Source of the DNA: Lentzea kentuckyensis
GTDB taxonomy: Bacteria > Actinomycetota > Actinomycetes > Mycobacteriales > Pseudonocardiaceae
Assembly: GCF_002150765.1 (NCBI RefSeq)
Contig: NZ_MUYM01000036.1
Coordinates: 62,001-126,000 of the forward strand
Length of the DNA: 64,000 bases
Direction: 5' to 3'
This document shows, one piece after another, positions 39,382 to 48,592 of the stretch. The notes under the pieces were generated by a model. It saw nothing but the letters and a program-made list of their open reading frames with translations. It had not been told where the DNA came from and made no database searches. Both the position numbers and the translations under genes were made by a program. The first letter of the stretch is position 1, and each line of letters starts with the position of its first letter.

Positions 39382-40665
39382 GTGGTTGAAACTCTCGGCG
39401 AGGTGAAACGTCCAGCGAGCCGAACAGCACCTCCGGTGATCGACCGGACAAGTGCCGACGATCTGGTGTCGCTCGCCTCGGGTATGCAGGTCGGCGCAGT
39501 CGTCCTGCTCGAGCGGGACCCTGGCGACGTCGAATCCTTGCTCGCCGACCGCATCCGGACCGTTCCGCGGTTGCGCCGGCGCCTGGTCACGACACCGTTC
39601 GGATGTGGCCGCCCCATCTGGGTCGACGACCCCGGCTTCGACATCACCGAGCACATGAGCCGGGTGGTCTGCCCAGCTCCTGGCAACGAGGCAGCACTGC
39701 TGGACATCGCCTCCTCGCTGGTGACTCGTCCGCTGCCCCGCTCGTCCCCACTCTGGTCGGCGACGCTGGTCACCGGCCTGGAGGAGCACAAGGCGGCGCT
39801 GATCCTCGTGTTCCACCACGTGTTGTCCGATGGCATCGGCGGCCTCGCCGTGCTGGCGAACCTGGTGGACGGAGCACCTCACACCCAGATCGCACCATTC
39901 CCCGCTCCCGCGCCCGCCCGCCTTGAACTCGCGAAGAACGCCTGGACAGCCCGGCTGAGGCTCCCCAGCCACGTCTCGCTCGCCGGGTTGCAGTGGCCGT
40001 CGCGCAGTTCGCGCTGCTCCCTCAACCAACCGACCGGCCCACGGCGGCAGCAAACCATGGCACAGGCCAGCGTCTCCCGGTTGCACGCCGCCGCACACCG
40101 CTGCGGAGGCACCGTCAACGATGCCCTGCTCACCGCCGTCATGGGCGCACTGGGCACAGTGCTGACAAAGCGCGGTGACCACCTCGACCAACTGATCGTC
40201 TCGATTCCCGTGTCGACGCGTCGATCGACCACGGCCGCTCAGCTCGGCAACAGCACCGGCGTCATGCCCGTCGCGTTACCGACCGACGGCGACCCCTGGT
40301 CACGTCTGACACGGATCGCCGCCATCACCCGGTCACACAAGAAGTCGGTCAGGTCGGCCACGCCGATCTTCCGGACGTTGAAGGCGATCGGGATAGCGGA
40401 CTGGTTCACAAACCACCAACGCCTCGTACACACCTTCGTGACCAATGTGCACGGTCCTGATCACCCGATGCGCCTAGGCGGCGCACCAGTCGTCGGTCTC
40501 ATCCCGTTGTCGGCCACCACCGGCAACGTGACCGTGGCGTTCGCGGCCCTGTCCTACGCCGACGCGCTCACCGTCACGGTGGTCGCCGATCCCGATCACG
40601 TGCCCGACCTGCTCGTGCTCACCGCGGCTCTGCAGACCGAGCTCGACTTGTTTGAGCTGGGCTAG
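39382..40665 (+). CDS. WS/DGAT-type wax ester/triacylglycerol acyltransferase
   Basis: The 427-residue protein carries the acyltransferase active site HHVLSDG (residues 145-151; H-H-x-x-x-D-G). PRLRRRLV and GRPIWVDDPGFDITEHM are in the N-terminal half. The C-terminal half has GGTVNDALLTAVMGAL, IPVSTRRS, NSTGVMPVALPTDGDP, then VTNVHGPDHPMRLGGAPVVGLIPLS. Family members such as DosR-regulated Tgs1 (Rv3130c) make storage triacylglycerol. This one is about 30 residues shorter than typical and lacks the usual N-terminal P-L-S-x-x-D motif, so substrate and activity are less certain. The GTG at 39382 has AGGAGG 8 nt upstream. An IS remnant begins directly after its stop. Confidence 0.85.
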   Translation: MVETLGEVKRPASRTAPPVIDRTSADDLVSLASGMQVGAVVLLERDPGDVESLLADRIRTVPRLRRRLVTTPFGCGRPIWVDDPGFDITEHMSRVVCPAPGNEAALLDIASSLVTRPLPRSSPLWSATLVTGLEEHKAALILVFHHVLSDGIGGLAVLANLVDGAPHTQIAPFPAPAPARLELAKNAWTARLRLPSHVSLAGLQWPSRSSRCSLNQPTGPRRQQTMAQASVSRLHAAAHRCGGTVNDALLTAVMGALGTVLTKRGDHLDQLIVSIPVSTRRSTTAAQLGNSTGVMPVALPTDGDPWSRLTRIAAITRSHKKSVRSATPIFRTLKAIGIADWFTNHQRLVHTFVTNVHGPDHPMRLGGAPVVGLIPLSATTGNVTVAFAALSYADALTVTVVADPDHVPDLLVLTAALQTELDLFELG

Positions 40666-40674
40666 CGGCGATCG

Positions 40675-40883
40675 GTCGGACGTCGCACGTTCCCCAGCAA
40701 TGCCGTTGTCTCGGCACCAGCAACTCGACGTCGTTGGCCGCAGAGGACCGGCTGAGCAGAACCAGCCAGCCACCCAGCTGGAGGTACAGCAGTCGCAGCG
40801 CCACACCCACGATCATGCCGACCGAACAATGGTGCCCGATCATCGCAGCTCAACGCGTGTGTACGGAGTTCTGGCACCCCACA
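40675..40883 (-). mobile_element. Remnant of an IS end with transposase N-terminus
   Basis: On the minus strand GMIVGVALRLLYLQLGGWLV followed by SAANDVELLV is nearly the same as the N-terminus of the transposase at 48637-49746 (GMIVGVALRLPYL, QLGGWLVLL, VKDVELLV). The terminal motif TGGCACCCCACA (40872-40883) equals that element's inverted repeat end. The remaining roughly 300 codons are absent. The remnant has the same orientation as the complete copy. Confidence 0.8.
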
Positions 40884-40976
40884 CCCTCGTCTGAAGTTGT
40901 GTCGTGGCGCTGCTCGCCGGGTTGCACAAATGACCTGTCCGGGCGCGTCCGGCCGACTGACGCTCTCGGCAGCAAG

Positions 40977-43900
40977 TCATCTCACCGTGAACTTGCCCTT
41001 GCTCTTGGCGGTCCCGAGTGGCGATTTCACCTCCACGAAGCCGGTCCTCGCAGCCGCGGGCACCACCGCGGTGATGCGCGAGCTCGAGTCCACGGTGAAC
41101 GTGCTGGCCACCGCTCCGCCGACCGTCACCGAATTGACCCCGAGCAGGTTCGAGCCCTGAATGGTGATCGTTGTACCGGGCGGTCCCGAAGCCGGTGTGA
41201 AACCGGTGATCTCCGGAGGCCCGGAGCCCACCGTCACCACGGTGGTTCCGGTCAGGCCCCGATATGTCGCGGTGATCGTCACGGTACCGGCAGCGGCGCC
41301 CTTGACGACGCCCTTCGTCGAAACCGTTGCGATGGTGGTGTTTCCGGACGTCCATGTCGGAGTCACGACTGTTGCGGTCCCGTCCGTCATGGTCACCGTG
41401 GCGGTGAGTGGCACCGTCTTGTTCACCGCGATCAACGGTGCCGCCGGCGTCACGGCCAACGACTTGGGTACGGCGGCCGTGACCGTGACATTCACCGAAG
41501 CGTTGATCGTCTCGTTGGTCAGAAGGGCCGCGTTGATCGTGGCGTTCCCTGTGCTGACGGCCTTGACCGTCATCGTCTGGGGCTCCACCGACGCCACGGC
41601 GTTGTTGGTGCTCCAGACCTTGACGAGCGACGCCGCGTCACGGGTGTCCCCGTTTGAGTAGGTCGCTGTCACCGTCAGCGGTTGGCTGTCCCCCTTCGGG
41701 ATCGTCGTCGTGGGCAAACTGACGCCGATCTTGGTGATCGGGCCCGGCCCCTTCCAGCTGTCGATGCTGCCGCCGAGCTCGGCGACGATCGCTTCCCGGT
41801 AGTTCTCGGCGCCGAGAACGTTGGGGTGTCCCGCCGACGCGATGCGGCACTTGGCCCGGTCGAATCCCGGTGAGTTCCACTCTCGGCAGGCACTCCATCG
41901 GTCGGAGAACCGGTTGTCGTTCACGCCCGCCCACTGCTTGGTGGCTGGCGCGAAGAGTCCGTCGCTGATTCCGTTGAGCGCCGGATCCACGAACTTCAGC
42001 CAGGGTGGCTGGGTGCCGTCACCCGAGAGCGCGAGCACGTTGTTGCGGAGCACTGCATTTGACATCTCGTAGAAGGACTGGCTGTTGATGACCTCCGCTC
42101 CGGTCGCCAGCCCGGCGATGACGCCCGCGCTCAAGCCGAACGTTTTCGCGAACGTCGCGATGTTCACCACGCTCCCCGCGGTGAAGATCGGGTAGTAACC
42201 CGTGAGCACGATCGTCGCGTTGCGGTGGTCCGCGTGCAACCGCTGCAACATCGTCATGACGTTGCCCGCGCACTTCTCTCGAACCTCGCGTTCGGTGATG
42301 AACCACGGTTGCGTCAGGATCGACACGACGTTCACGTCGTTGATGCAGCCGTCGACCAGGATGAGGTCGGCATTCAGGTTCTTCACCTGGTCGATCTGGC
42401 AGTCTAGGACGTCGGGTACGGCAGACGGGATCTCACCCGCGGTGTCCTTCGCACTTGTCACGGGTCCGCCCGAGCAGAACGTCTCGGGGTCGTCCACGAC
42501 CGCGCCGGAGTGGGCGACAACCTCGTGTTGGACCGGGCGCCCGGTCAGTCGCTCAACGTCGGTCTCGACCTTCGCCCAGTACTTGTCCTTCTCGAGGAGG
42601 CCCTGGCCCCAGCCGATGGAGTCGCCGAGCACGAGCATCTTGATCGGGTTGCACCGCTTGCTGACGGTCACCGTCCGGCTTCGGGTGAGAGCGCCGTCGG
42701 TAACCTCGACGGTCAGCTCCGAGTCAGTCTCCTTGATCTTGGACGCCGGGAGCGCGGGCAGGCTGACCGTCGCGGTTCGCCCGGACAGCAGTGCGTTCTG
42801 GACCAGTGGCGGGGTCTGCCCGTCCAGCGTGACCGAGTAGGACCGCAGATCGGTGAAGATGTCGGTGAACGTCACCTTGCCACCGATGTCGGTGTTGCAG
42901 GACGCCTGCGAGGACAGCTCGACCGAGATCGAAGGTCCGTCGACCTTCGCTTCGGCGGTGGTGAGCGCGTGCACCATCGTGCGTTTGCCGTTGATCAGCG
43001 CACTCACGGCGTACCAGGCTGACATGTCCGTGACCGACGGCAGCATCACCTGCGTCGCCGGAGCGGGCACGACCGCCAGCGGTGTGCCGCCGAAGTCCGT
43101 CGAGCGGTCCGGCGTGCTGTAGACCTCGTAGGAGGTCGCGCCCGGCACGTTCTCCCACACGAGCCCAACCCCTTGTGGCAGACGGAAAGCCTGCAACGCC
43201 GGTGTTGTCGCGGGTGTCGACAGCGGCGGGTGCGTGACGATGCTCGCCTTGGGCCCGTTCGCGCCGCTGGCTGTCGCGACGAACGCGTTGCTCAGGTCGA
43301 CCGTGCCGGAGATATCCGGCGCCAGCACGTAGTCGTCGGTCCAGAACGTGGTGCCCGCGGTGATCTGCGCGGTGGACTGCCGCAGCGCTTCACGCGGCTG
43401 GTACAGGTAGTGCTGCTTGCCCTGGCTCAGCAGTTCCACGGAAGCGTTGTAGATGGGGACGTCCGCGACGTTCTTCAGGCCCACCCGCATCCGGTACGGG
43501 TGGCGGTCCCAGAAGTCGTTCTCCACGTCGACCACGATCTCCGCGGCGGACGCGCCCCAGACGTGCAGGGATTTGGCCGTCGCGGCGTCGATGCGCACGG
43601 TGGCACCGAACGGTTCGAGCACGGCCGCGTAGGAGGCCGAGAGGTCGTAGAAGCCTTCCACGTCACCGCGTACGAGCCAGGTCGTTGACTTCGTCTCGCC
43701 GCCGCCGATGTCGGGCATCGTGGTCGTGTCGTGCTGCGCCGTGGCGGTCGGCGCGAGGGAGAGACCGGTGGGAAGGGCGAGGGTCGCGACGCCCTGGTCG
43801 AGCGTGAAGCCCGGATCGGCCAGGTTGGTCACGGCGAGCTGGATCGAGAAGAACTCCTTGAGCCAGCTGGCTTTCCCTGGGATGACCAGCCAGACGAGCT

Positions 43901-46900
43901 GCGGTGCGGAGCCGACGTAGTTCGGGTACACGAGGACCTGGTTGTCGCCGACGCTGATGGACGCGCTTCCGGAGCACGAGGCGACGCTGCTGCCGTTCAC
44001 CTTGGGGCACAACGGGAATCCGCCGCTGCTCGTGTACCCGCTTACGGTCGCCGTGGAGGGGCCAACCCCGATGTTGACGGTGAACTCATAGACGTTCTGG
44101 TTCGCCGGGTCTTCCGGGTTGATGCCTGCGGCGACGATCTCCTCGTAGGTCATCGGCGACGCCGTGAGCTCGGTCGTGGCGACCTTGCCGGCCTTGAGGT
44201 GCAACGCCGCGGTGCCGCTACCTCCCGTGACGGTGCTCGTCACTGTGGTAGGCAGGAAGCCGTCCCGCCAGCCGTAGACCGCGTATTCGCCGTCCGGCAA
44301 GCCGAGCAGCCTTCCGTGTCCGGACGAGTCGGTCACCGCGGTGTACCTGCGGCCGGCCGGATCGACCACGACGAGTGTCGCTCCCGGCAGCGGTGTCGTG
44401 CCGTCGTCGACGGTGACAACGAGCCCGGCCTCGGCCGGAACCGGTGTCACGGTGATGAGCGCTTCATCGGTTTTCGTCTGCCCGCCCGCGGTCACCGAGA
44501 GTTTGGCGTTGTACGTTCCTGCTCCGTTGTAGGCGTGGTCAACGGCTGCTCCGGTGGCTGACGTGCCGTCGCCGAAGTCCCATCGGAAGTTCTCGATGCC
44601 TTGGCTCGGGCGGGAACCTCCGCCGTCGAGGTGCACGACTGTGTTCACGACGGCGACCTGGTCGTCACCGGCGTTGGCGCTCAACGGTTCCGCGAGCCCG
44701 ACGACGACGTTGGCGGTCCGTGCCGCGGTCAGCTTGCCGTCGCTCACGGCAAGCCGGACGATGTACGTGCCCGACCGCTCGTAGGTGTGGTCGAACGGGT
44801 TCGCCGGCAGAGTGCCGGTCGCCGCGGCGGATCCATCGCCGTAGTCGAGAAGGTAGGTGAGCCGGTCGTTCTCCGCGTCCGTCGCACCGATCTCCACACG
44901 GACCGGATGCGGTACGACACCGGACGCCGCATTGACGGCCAGGTTCGGCACAGGCGCGGTGTTCGCGCCCCCGCTCACCGTCACGTCGACGCTCCTGACT
45001 GCGGACGCACCTGAGGAGTTGGCCACGCTCACGACGGCTCGGTACACACCTGGGTTCGCGTAGGTGTGCCGGAGTGTCAGCACCTGGTAGGGAGTCGCGA
45101 TGTCGCCCGACAAAGTCGAGCTGCCGTCCCCGAAGTTGACCGTGTAGTGCAAGGTTCGGCCTTGCGGCTCGGAGGTTTCCACGGAGAGCGCGGTGTCGAG
45201 CGGCGCCGCTCCTGTGGCGGGTGTGGCGGTGACGCTCAGCGGCACGCTGAGGTTGTCGATCACCACGGGAAACTCGGGGGCACTCCACCCGTGGCCGTAG
45301 CCGAACGCGTCGATCCAGTAGAACGACGGACGCAGCGAGTTGACGCCGCTCGGCAAGGTACCGGTGAACACACTGGTCCGCCAGACGCCATCGGGTGAAG
45401 CGCCGTACACGGTCGCGCATCGACCACTCCGGAAACACATGTCGACCTGGTACAGCGCCAGCCCGCTGACCGGTTGGACCGCCAGTGTCGCCAGCCCCGC
45501 GAGCGTGGCGCCAGGCACGGGAGCGATGACCTGACCAGGAACTCTGCTGTCGACACCGGACCGAATGGTTGCGTCGGCGGTGCGTCCCGCGGAATCCGTG
45601 ACGTGGAAGCGGACCGTGTACACGCCGTCCGGTACTACGGCACCGGTGTCAGATCGGCCGTCCCACGTCAGATAGTCGTAGTAGTAACACGTCGCGTTGC
45701 CCGGATGGTCGGCGCCTGACTGGATCGTGCGGACGACGTCGCCCGCGGAACCGGTGACCGTCACATCGACCTTGCCGGCCGTGGAGTTGCAGTAGGAGAA
45801 GTAGGTCGTGTCCTCCTGGCCGTCGTCGTTGGGGCTGAAGTAGCGCTCCTGGTAGAGCGCCAAGGTCAACTTGGGTGCGTTGGAGACGGTGACCGGCACC
45901 GTCGCTGTGGTCCACCCGTGGAACGCTCCGAGCGGGTCGGTCCAGTAGGCCGTCGCCCGGAGGCCGTTCGCTCCAGAGGTGCAGGTCGTGACGTCGATCT
46001 GCGCGCCGAACATTCCGTCGGCACGAGGTGCTGTGCTGCGGGCGGACGCGTAGCCGAGATCGCAGTTCACGTAAACCTCGTGAACTCCGTAACCCGGTTC
46101 GGGTGCGAACACCCACTCCGCTGAACCGGTGATCGTCGCGTTGGCGGCGGGAGCCACGAGCGTGCCGGGGGCTGCGGTGAGCACACCCGTCCGAAGCGTG
46201 GCGTCGGCCGAACCCGCGGCGTTCCCGGCGTGGATCCGCACCGTGTACTCACCGTCCGGGACCACGGATCCAGTGTCCGACCTGCCGTCCCACTCGACGG
46301 TGTTCCAGTCCTGGCAGTTCAGCGTTCCGCGGCGCTGCACACCTGATTCCAGAGTGCGCACGAGCGCGCCTGCCAAGTCCACCACCGTGGTGTCCACGGT
46401 CGCGGGCGCCACGAGGCAGTAGGCGAAGGAGCCGACGTCTTCCTGGAGATCGCCATTCGGACTGAAGTAGCGCTGCGCCCAGCCAGAGACATTGATCTGC
46501 GGCGGGTTGACCACGGTGACCGCGGTCGGTGGCGAGGACCAGGAATGCCACGAACCGAACGGATCCTGCCACGATGCGGCCGCGCGCAGTTCGTTCTGGC
46601 CCGTGTCACACGAAGCTGTCTCGAACGTGTTGACGAACGTACCGTCGTCCGCCAGCGTGCTCGCGTTGCTCGCGTACCGCCCGCCGCAGTACAGGGCGAC
46701 ATAGCTGATCTCGGGGATCGTCGGGCGAAACGACCAGGTAGTGGTGCCGGAAATCGTGGCGCCAGCGGCCGGCGCGGTCAGGACGCCGGGAACCCTGGTG
46801 TCCACCCCGAGTCTCGCGGATCCGTCACCGGTCTGCCCTCGGGTGTTGGTCGCGTGGATCTTGACGGTGTAAACACCATCCGGCACCACGGCGCCCGAGT

Positions 46901-47909
46901 CGCTGCGGCCGTCCCATTCCGCGTACTGGATCTGACTGCTGTAAGGGCAGCCTGCGGTACCGAGATGAGGTGCCGCGCTCTCCAGCGTTCGCACGACCGT
47001 ACCCGCTGGATCCTGCACGGTGATGTCGACGTTCGCGGCGGACGTGAGACAGTACGAGAAGCCCTGGCTGTCCTCGACGCCGTCGCCGTTGGGGCTGAAG
47101 TACCGATCAGAGTTGTAGACGTTCACCTGTGGCGCGTTCTCGATCACCACGGGAACCGGCGGCGCCGACCAGGTATGCGTGTGATCAAACGGGTCGGTCC
47201 AGCTGACCGCCGCGCGCAGGCTGTTCGGACCGTCGTCGCACTGCATCGTGTCAAGCGAGCCTGCGAGGTTGTCCGCAGAGCTCGAGGTGTACCCGCGTTC
47301 ACATGTGAGCCAGGCGTCCTGCACCGGAAACCCGGACGCCGGGGTGAAATTCCACGCGACCGTTCCGGAAAGCACATCTCCAGGAGAAGGCTTGGTCAAC
47401 GAACCCGGCTGCTGCGTATTCACACCAATGCGTACCGTGACCTCGCCGGCATTGCCGGACGAATCGACTGCCCGGATTCGCATCGTGTAGACGGAGTCGT
47501 CTACCACCACGCCCGAGTCGGCACGACCATCCCATTCAACATAGTTATTGCTGCTGTTGAAATCGTCACACCAGGAACTTCCGGGGTGCGACGCGCCGCT
47601 TTCGAGTGTCCGAACGACGACACCCTGTGCGTCGGTCACCGTGATGTCGACGTTGGCGGACGCGACCAGGCAGTACGCCACGTGTGCGACATCTTCCTGA
47701 GCGTCGCCGTTCGGGCTGAAGTAATGATCAGGGGAGCGCATCAGCACCAAGGGGGTGGCAGCGCCCGCGACAGCCCACACTCCGAGCGCCAGCATCGCCA
47801 GGCCGCCGACGACTAGTAGCGAACGCAGGGAAGGACGCTTCCTCCAGCGGGTCAGCAATCCGTTGATCGACCGTCTGTCACCGTCGGGTTCACTGGAGGA
47901 ATTCTTCAT
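40977..47909 (-). CDS. Giant secreted multi-domain protein with SGNH hydrolase domain
   Basis: The 2310-residue protein starts at the ATG at 47909 and has a membrane/signal segment (LLVVGGLAMLALGVWAVAGA, residues 31-50). Four repeats of about 205 residues follow (about 60-890). Each begins YFSPNGDxQED and contains VRTLESG, EWDGRSDTGxVVPDGVYTV (a FlgD-like Ig module) and a WTDPFGxxHxW block. Three PKD-type modules (about 890-1160; FGDGSS, YGDGSA, FGDGTS) come next, then a carboxypeptidase-regulatory-like module. A long region leads to an SGNH hydrolase domain (about 1755-2055) with GDSIGWG, GCINDVN and SAGHPN. Two Big2-like modules and an IPT/TIG domain end it. It is probably exported, with esterase or lipase-like activity on the cell surface; the substrate is unknown. 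Confidence 0.82.
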   Translation of the reverse strand: MKNSSSEPDGDRRSINGLLTRWRKRPSLRSLLVVGGLAMLALGVWAVAGAATPLVLMRSPDHYFSPNGDAQEDVAHVAYCLVASANVDITVTDAQGVVVRTLESGASHPGSSWCDDFNSSNNYVEWDGRADSGVVVDDSVYTMRIRAVDSSGNAGEVTVRIGVNTQQPGSLTKPSPGDVLSGTVAWNFTPASGFPVQDAWLTCERGYTSSSADNLAGSLDTMQCDDGPNSLRAAVSWTDPFDHTHTWSAPPVPVVIENAPQVNVYNSDRYFSPNGDGVEDSQGFSYCLTSAANVDITVQDPAGTVVRTLESAAPHLGTAGCPYSSQIQYAEWDGRSDSGAVVPDGVYTVKIHATNTRGQTGDGSARLGVDTRVPGVLTAPAAGATISGTTTWSFRPTIPEISYVALYCGGRYASNASTLADDGTFVNTFETASCDTGQNELRAAASWQDPFGSWHSWSSPPTAVTVVNPPQINVSGWAQRYFSPNGDLQEDVGSFAYCLVAPATVDTTVVDLAGALVRTLESGVQRRGTLNCQDWNTVEWDGRSDTGSVVPDGEYTVRIHAGNAAGSADATLRTGVLTAAPGTLVAPAANATITGSAEWVFAPEPGYGVHEVYVNCDLGYASARSTAPRADGMFGAQIDVTTCTSGANGLRATAYWTDPLGAFHGWTTATVPVTVSNAPKLTLALYQERYFSPNDDGQEDTTYFSYCNSTAGKVDVTVTGSAGDVVRTIQSGADHPGNATCYYYDYLTWDGRSDTGAVVPDGVYTVRFHVTDSAGRTADATIRSGVDSRVPGQVIAPVPGATLAGLATLAVQPVSGLALYQVDMCFRSGRCATVYGASPDGVWRTSVFTGTLPSGVNSLRPSFYWIDAFGYGHGWSAPEFPVVIDNLSVPLSVTATPATGAAPLDTALSVETSEPQGRTLHYTVNFGDGSSTLSGDIATPYQVLTLRHTYANPGVYRAVVSVANSSGASAVRSVDVTVSGGANTAPVPNLAVNAASGVVPHPVRVEIGATDAENDRLTYLLDYGDGSAAATGTLPANPFDHTYERSGTYIVRLAVSDGKLTAARTANVVVGLAEPLSANAGDDQVAVVNTVVHLDGGGSRPSQGIENFRWDFGDGTSATGAAVDHAYNGAGTYNAKLSVTAGGQTKTDEALITVTPVPAEAGLVVTVDDGTTPLPGATLVVVDPAGRRYTAVTDSSGHGRLLGLPDGEYAVYGWRDGFLPTTVTSTVTGGSGTAALHLKAGKVATTELTASPMTYEEIVAAGINPEDPANQNVYEFTVNIGVGPSTATVSGYTSSGGFPLCPKVNGSSVASCSGSASISVGDNQVLVYPNYVGSAPQLVWLVIPGKASWLKEFFSIQLAVTNLADPGFTLDQGVATLALPTGLSLAPTATAQHDTTTMPDIGGGETKSTTWLVRGDVEGFYDLSASYAAVLEPFGATVRIDAATAKSLHVWGASAAEIVVDVENDFWDRHPYRMRVGLKNVADVPIYNASVELLSQGKQHYLYQPREALRQSTAQITAGTTFWTDDYVLAPDISGTVDLSNAFVATASGANGPKASIVTHPPLSTPATTPALQAFRLPQGVGLVWENVPGATSYEVYSTPDRSTDFGGTPLAVVPAPATQVMLPSVTDMSAWYAVSALINGKRTMVHALTTAEAKVDGPSISVELSSQASCNTDIGGKVTFTDIFTDLRSYSVTLDGQTPPLVQNALLSGRTATVSLPALPASKIKETDSELTVEVTDGALTRSRTVTVSKRCNPIKMLVLGDSIGWGQGLLEKDKYWAKVETDVERLTGRPVQHEVVAHSGAVVDDPETFCSGGPVTSAKDTAGEIPSAVPDVLDCQIDQVKNLNADLILVDGCINDVNVVSILTQPWFITEREVREKCAGNVMTMLQRLHADHRNATIVLTGYYPIFTAGSVVNIATFAKTFGLSAGVIAGLATGAEVINSQSFYEMSNAVLRNNVLALSGDGTQPPWLKFVDPALNGISDGLFAPATKQWAGVNDNRFSDRWSACREWNSPGFDRAKCRIASAGHPNVLGAENYREAIVAELGGSIDSWKGPGPITKIGVSLPTTTIPKGDSQPLTVTATYSNGDTRDAASLVKVWSTNNAVASVEPQTMTVKAVSTGNATINAALLTNETINASVNVTVTAAVPKSLAVTPAAPLIAVNKTVPLTATVTMTDGTATVVTPTWTSGNTTIATVSTKGVVKGAAAGTVTITATYRGLTGTTVVTVGSGPPEITGFTPASGPPGTTITIQGSNLLGVNSVTVGGAVASTFTVDSSSRITAVVPAAARTGFVEVKSPLGTAKSKGKFTVR

Positions 47910-48280
47910 GGCACATCCTCTTCGATGGTGCAGCAGAAGAAGCCGCGGCGGCGAGCTTTGCCGGGTTCGGCTGTATATCAAACTCAGGATCAACGGCGTT
48001 ACGACATTTGATGCAGCCATCCGAGTGAAGGTTGCACACCTCTGTCACGACCCTGGCTAACGGCCAAATTTCCTGCCGGCGGGCTGATGAAAAGCGTCCT
48101 TTCTGTAACTGATCGACTCCATGGCGTCCTTGACACGATCGACCTCAACGGCACGACCGCCGATCCGGGGAGCAGCGGCACTCCGAGCACCTGGAGACCT
48201 TCGACGCGGTCGAGCGTTGGGACGTGGTCAGGGGCTCGAATCGCGGCCGCGCGGCACGCAAATCGCGACGCCCTCACGTC
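47910..48280. other. Intergenic region upstream of the giant SGNH gene
   Basis: The region holds GAGGA just before the ATG at 47909 and short open frames without family resemblance. No repeat, RNA or DosR-like box was found. It probably contains the promoter of the giant gene. Confidence 0.4.
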
Positions 48281-48592
48281 CTAGTCCGCCCCGTTGCCCC
48301 GGGAGAGGTCTCGGAAGAACCGCTCGAGCATCCGACGTGCCTCGCCCTCGTCTCGCAGTTCGGCGGCGCCGAAGCGGACGACCTCGTACCCGCTCAGGGA
48401 AAGGTCGCGGCTGCCGCGCATGGTCTCCGCGTAGCGAACAGGATCAGCACGACCATCGGTGGCGTAGTGGTGTGATCCGTCGACCTCCACGACGATCCGC
48501 CTGCCATGCGGCAGCAACAAGAGAAAGTCCATGCGGGAGTTCAACAGGGCGTCCTTTCCCCGCAAGCGGATGGTCCGCGGGTCCCAGTGCAG
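48281..48592 (-). pseudogene. C-terminal fragment of a PD-(D/E)XK-like nuclease-domain protein
   Basis: About 103 residues remain: LNSRMDFLLLLPHGRRIVVEVDGSHHYA, then DPVRYAETMRGSRDLSLSGYEVVRFGAAEL and a helix to the TAG. The D-x(n)-E-x-D pattern followed by YxxMxxxxRxLxLxGYEVxRFGxxEL is typical of the Vsr/DUF559-like nuclease domain that ends larger actinobacterial proteins. The 5' part is missing. The frame runs into the IS at 48593, and the sequence beyond the IS (an IS5 remnant) does not continue it. The gene was therefore cut by insertion or deletion. Confidence 0.65.
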
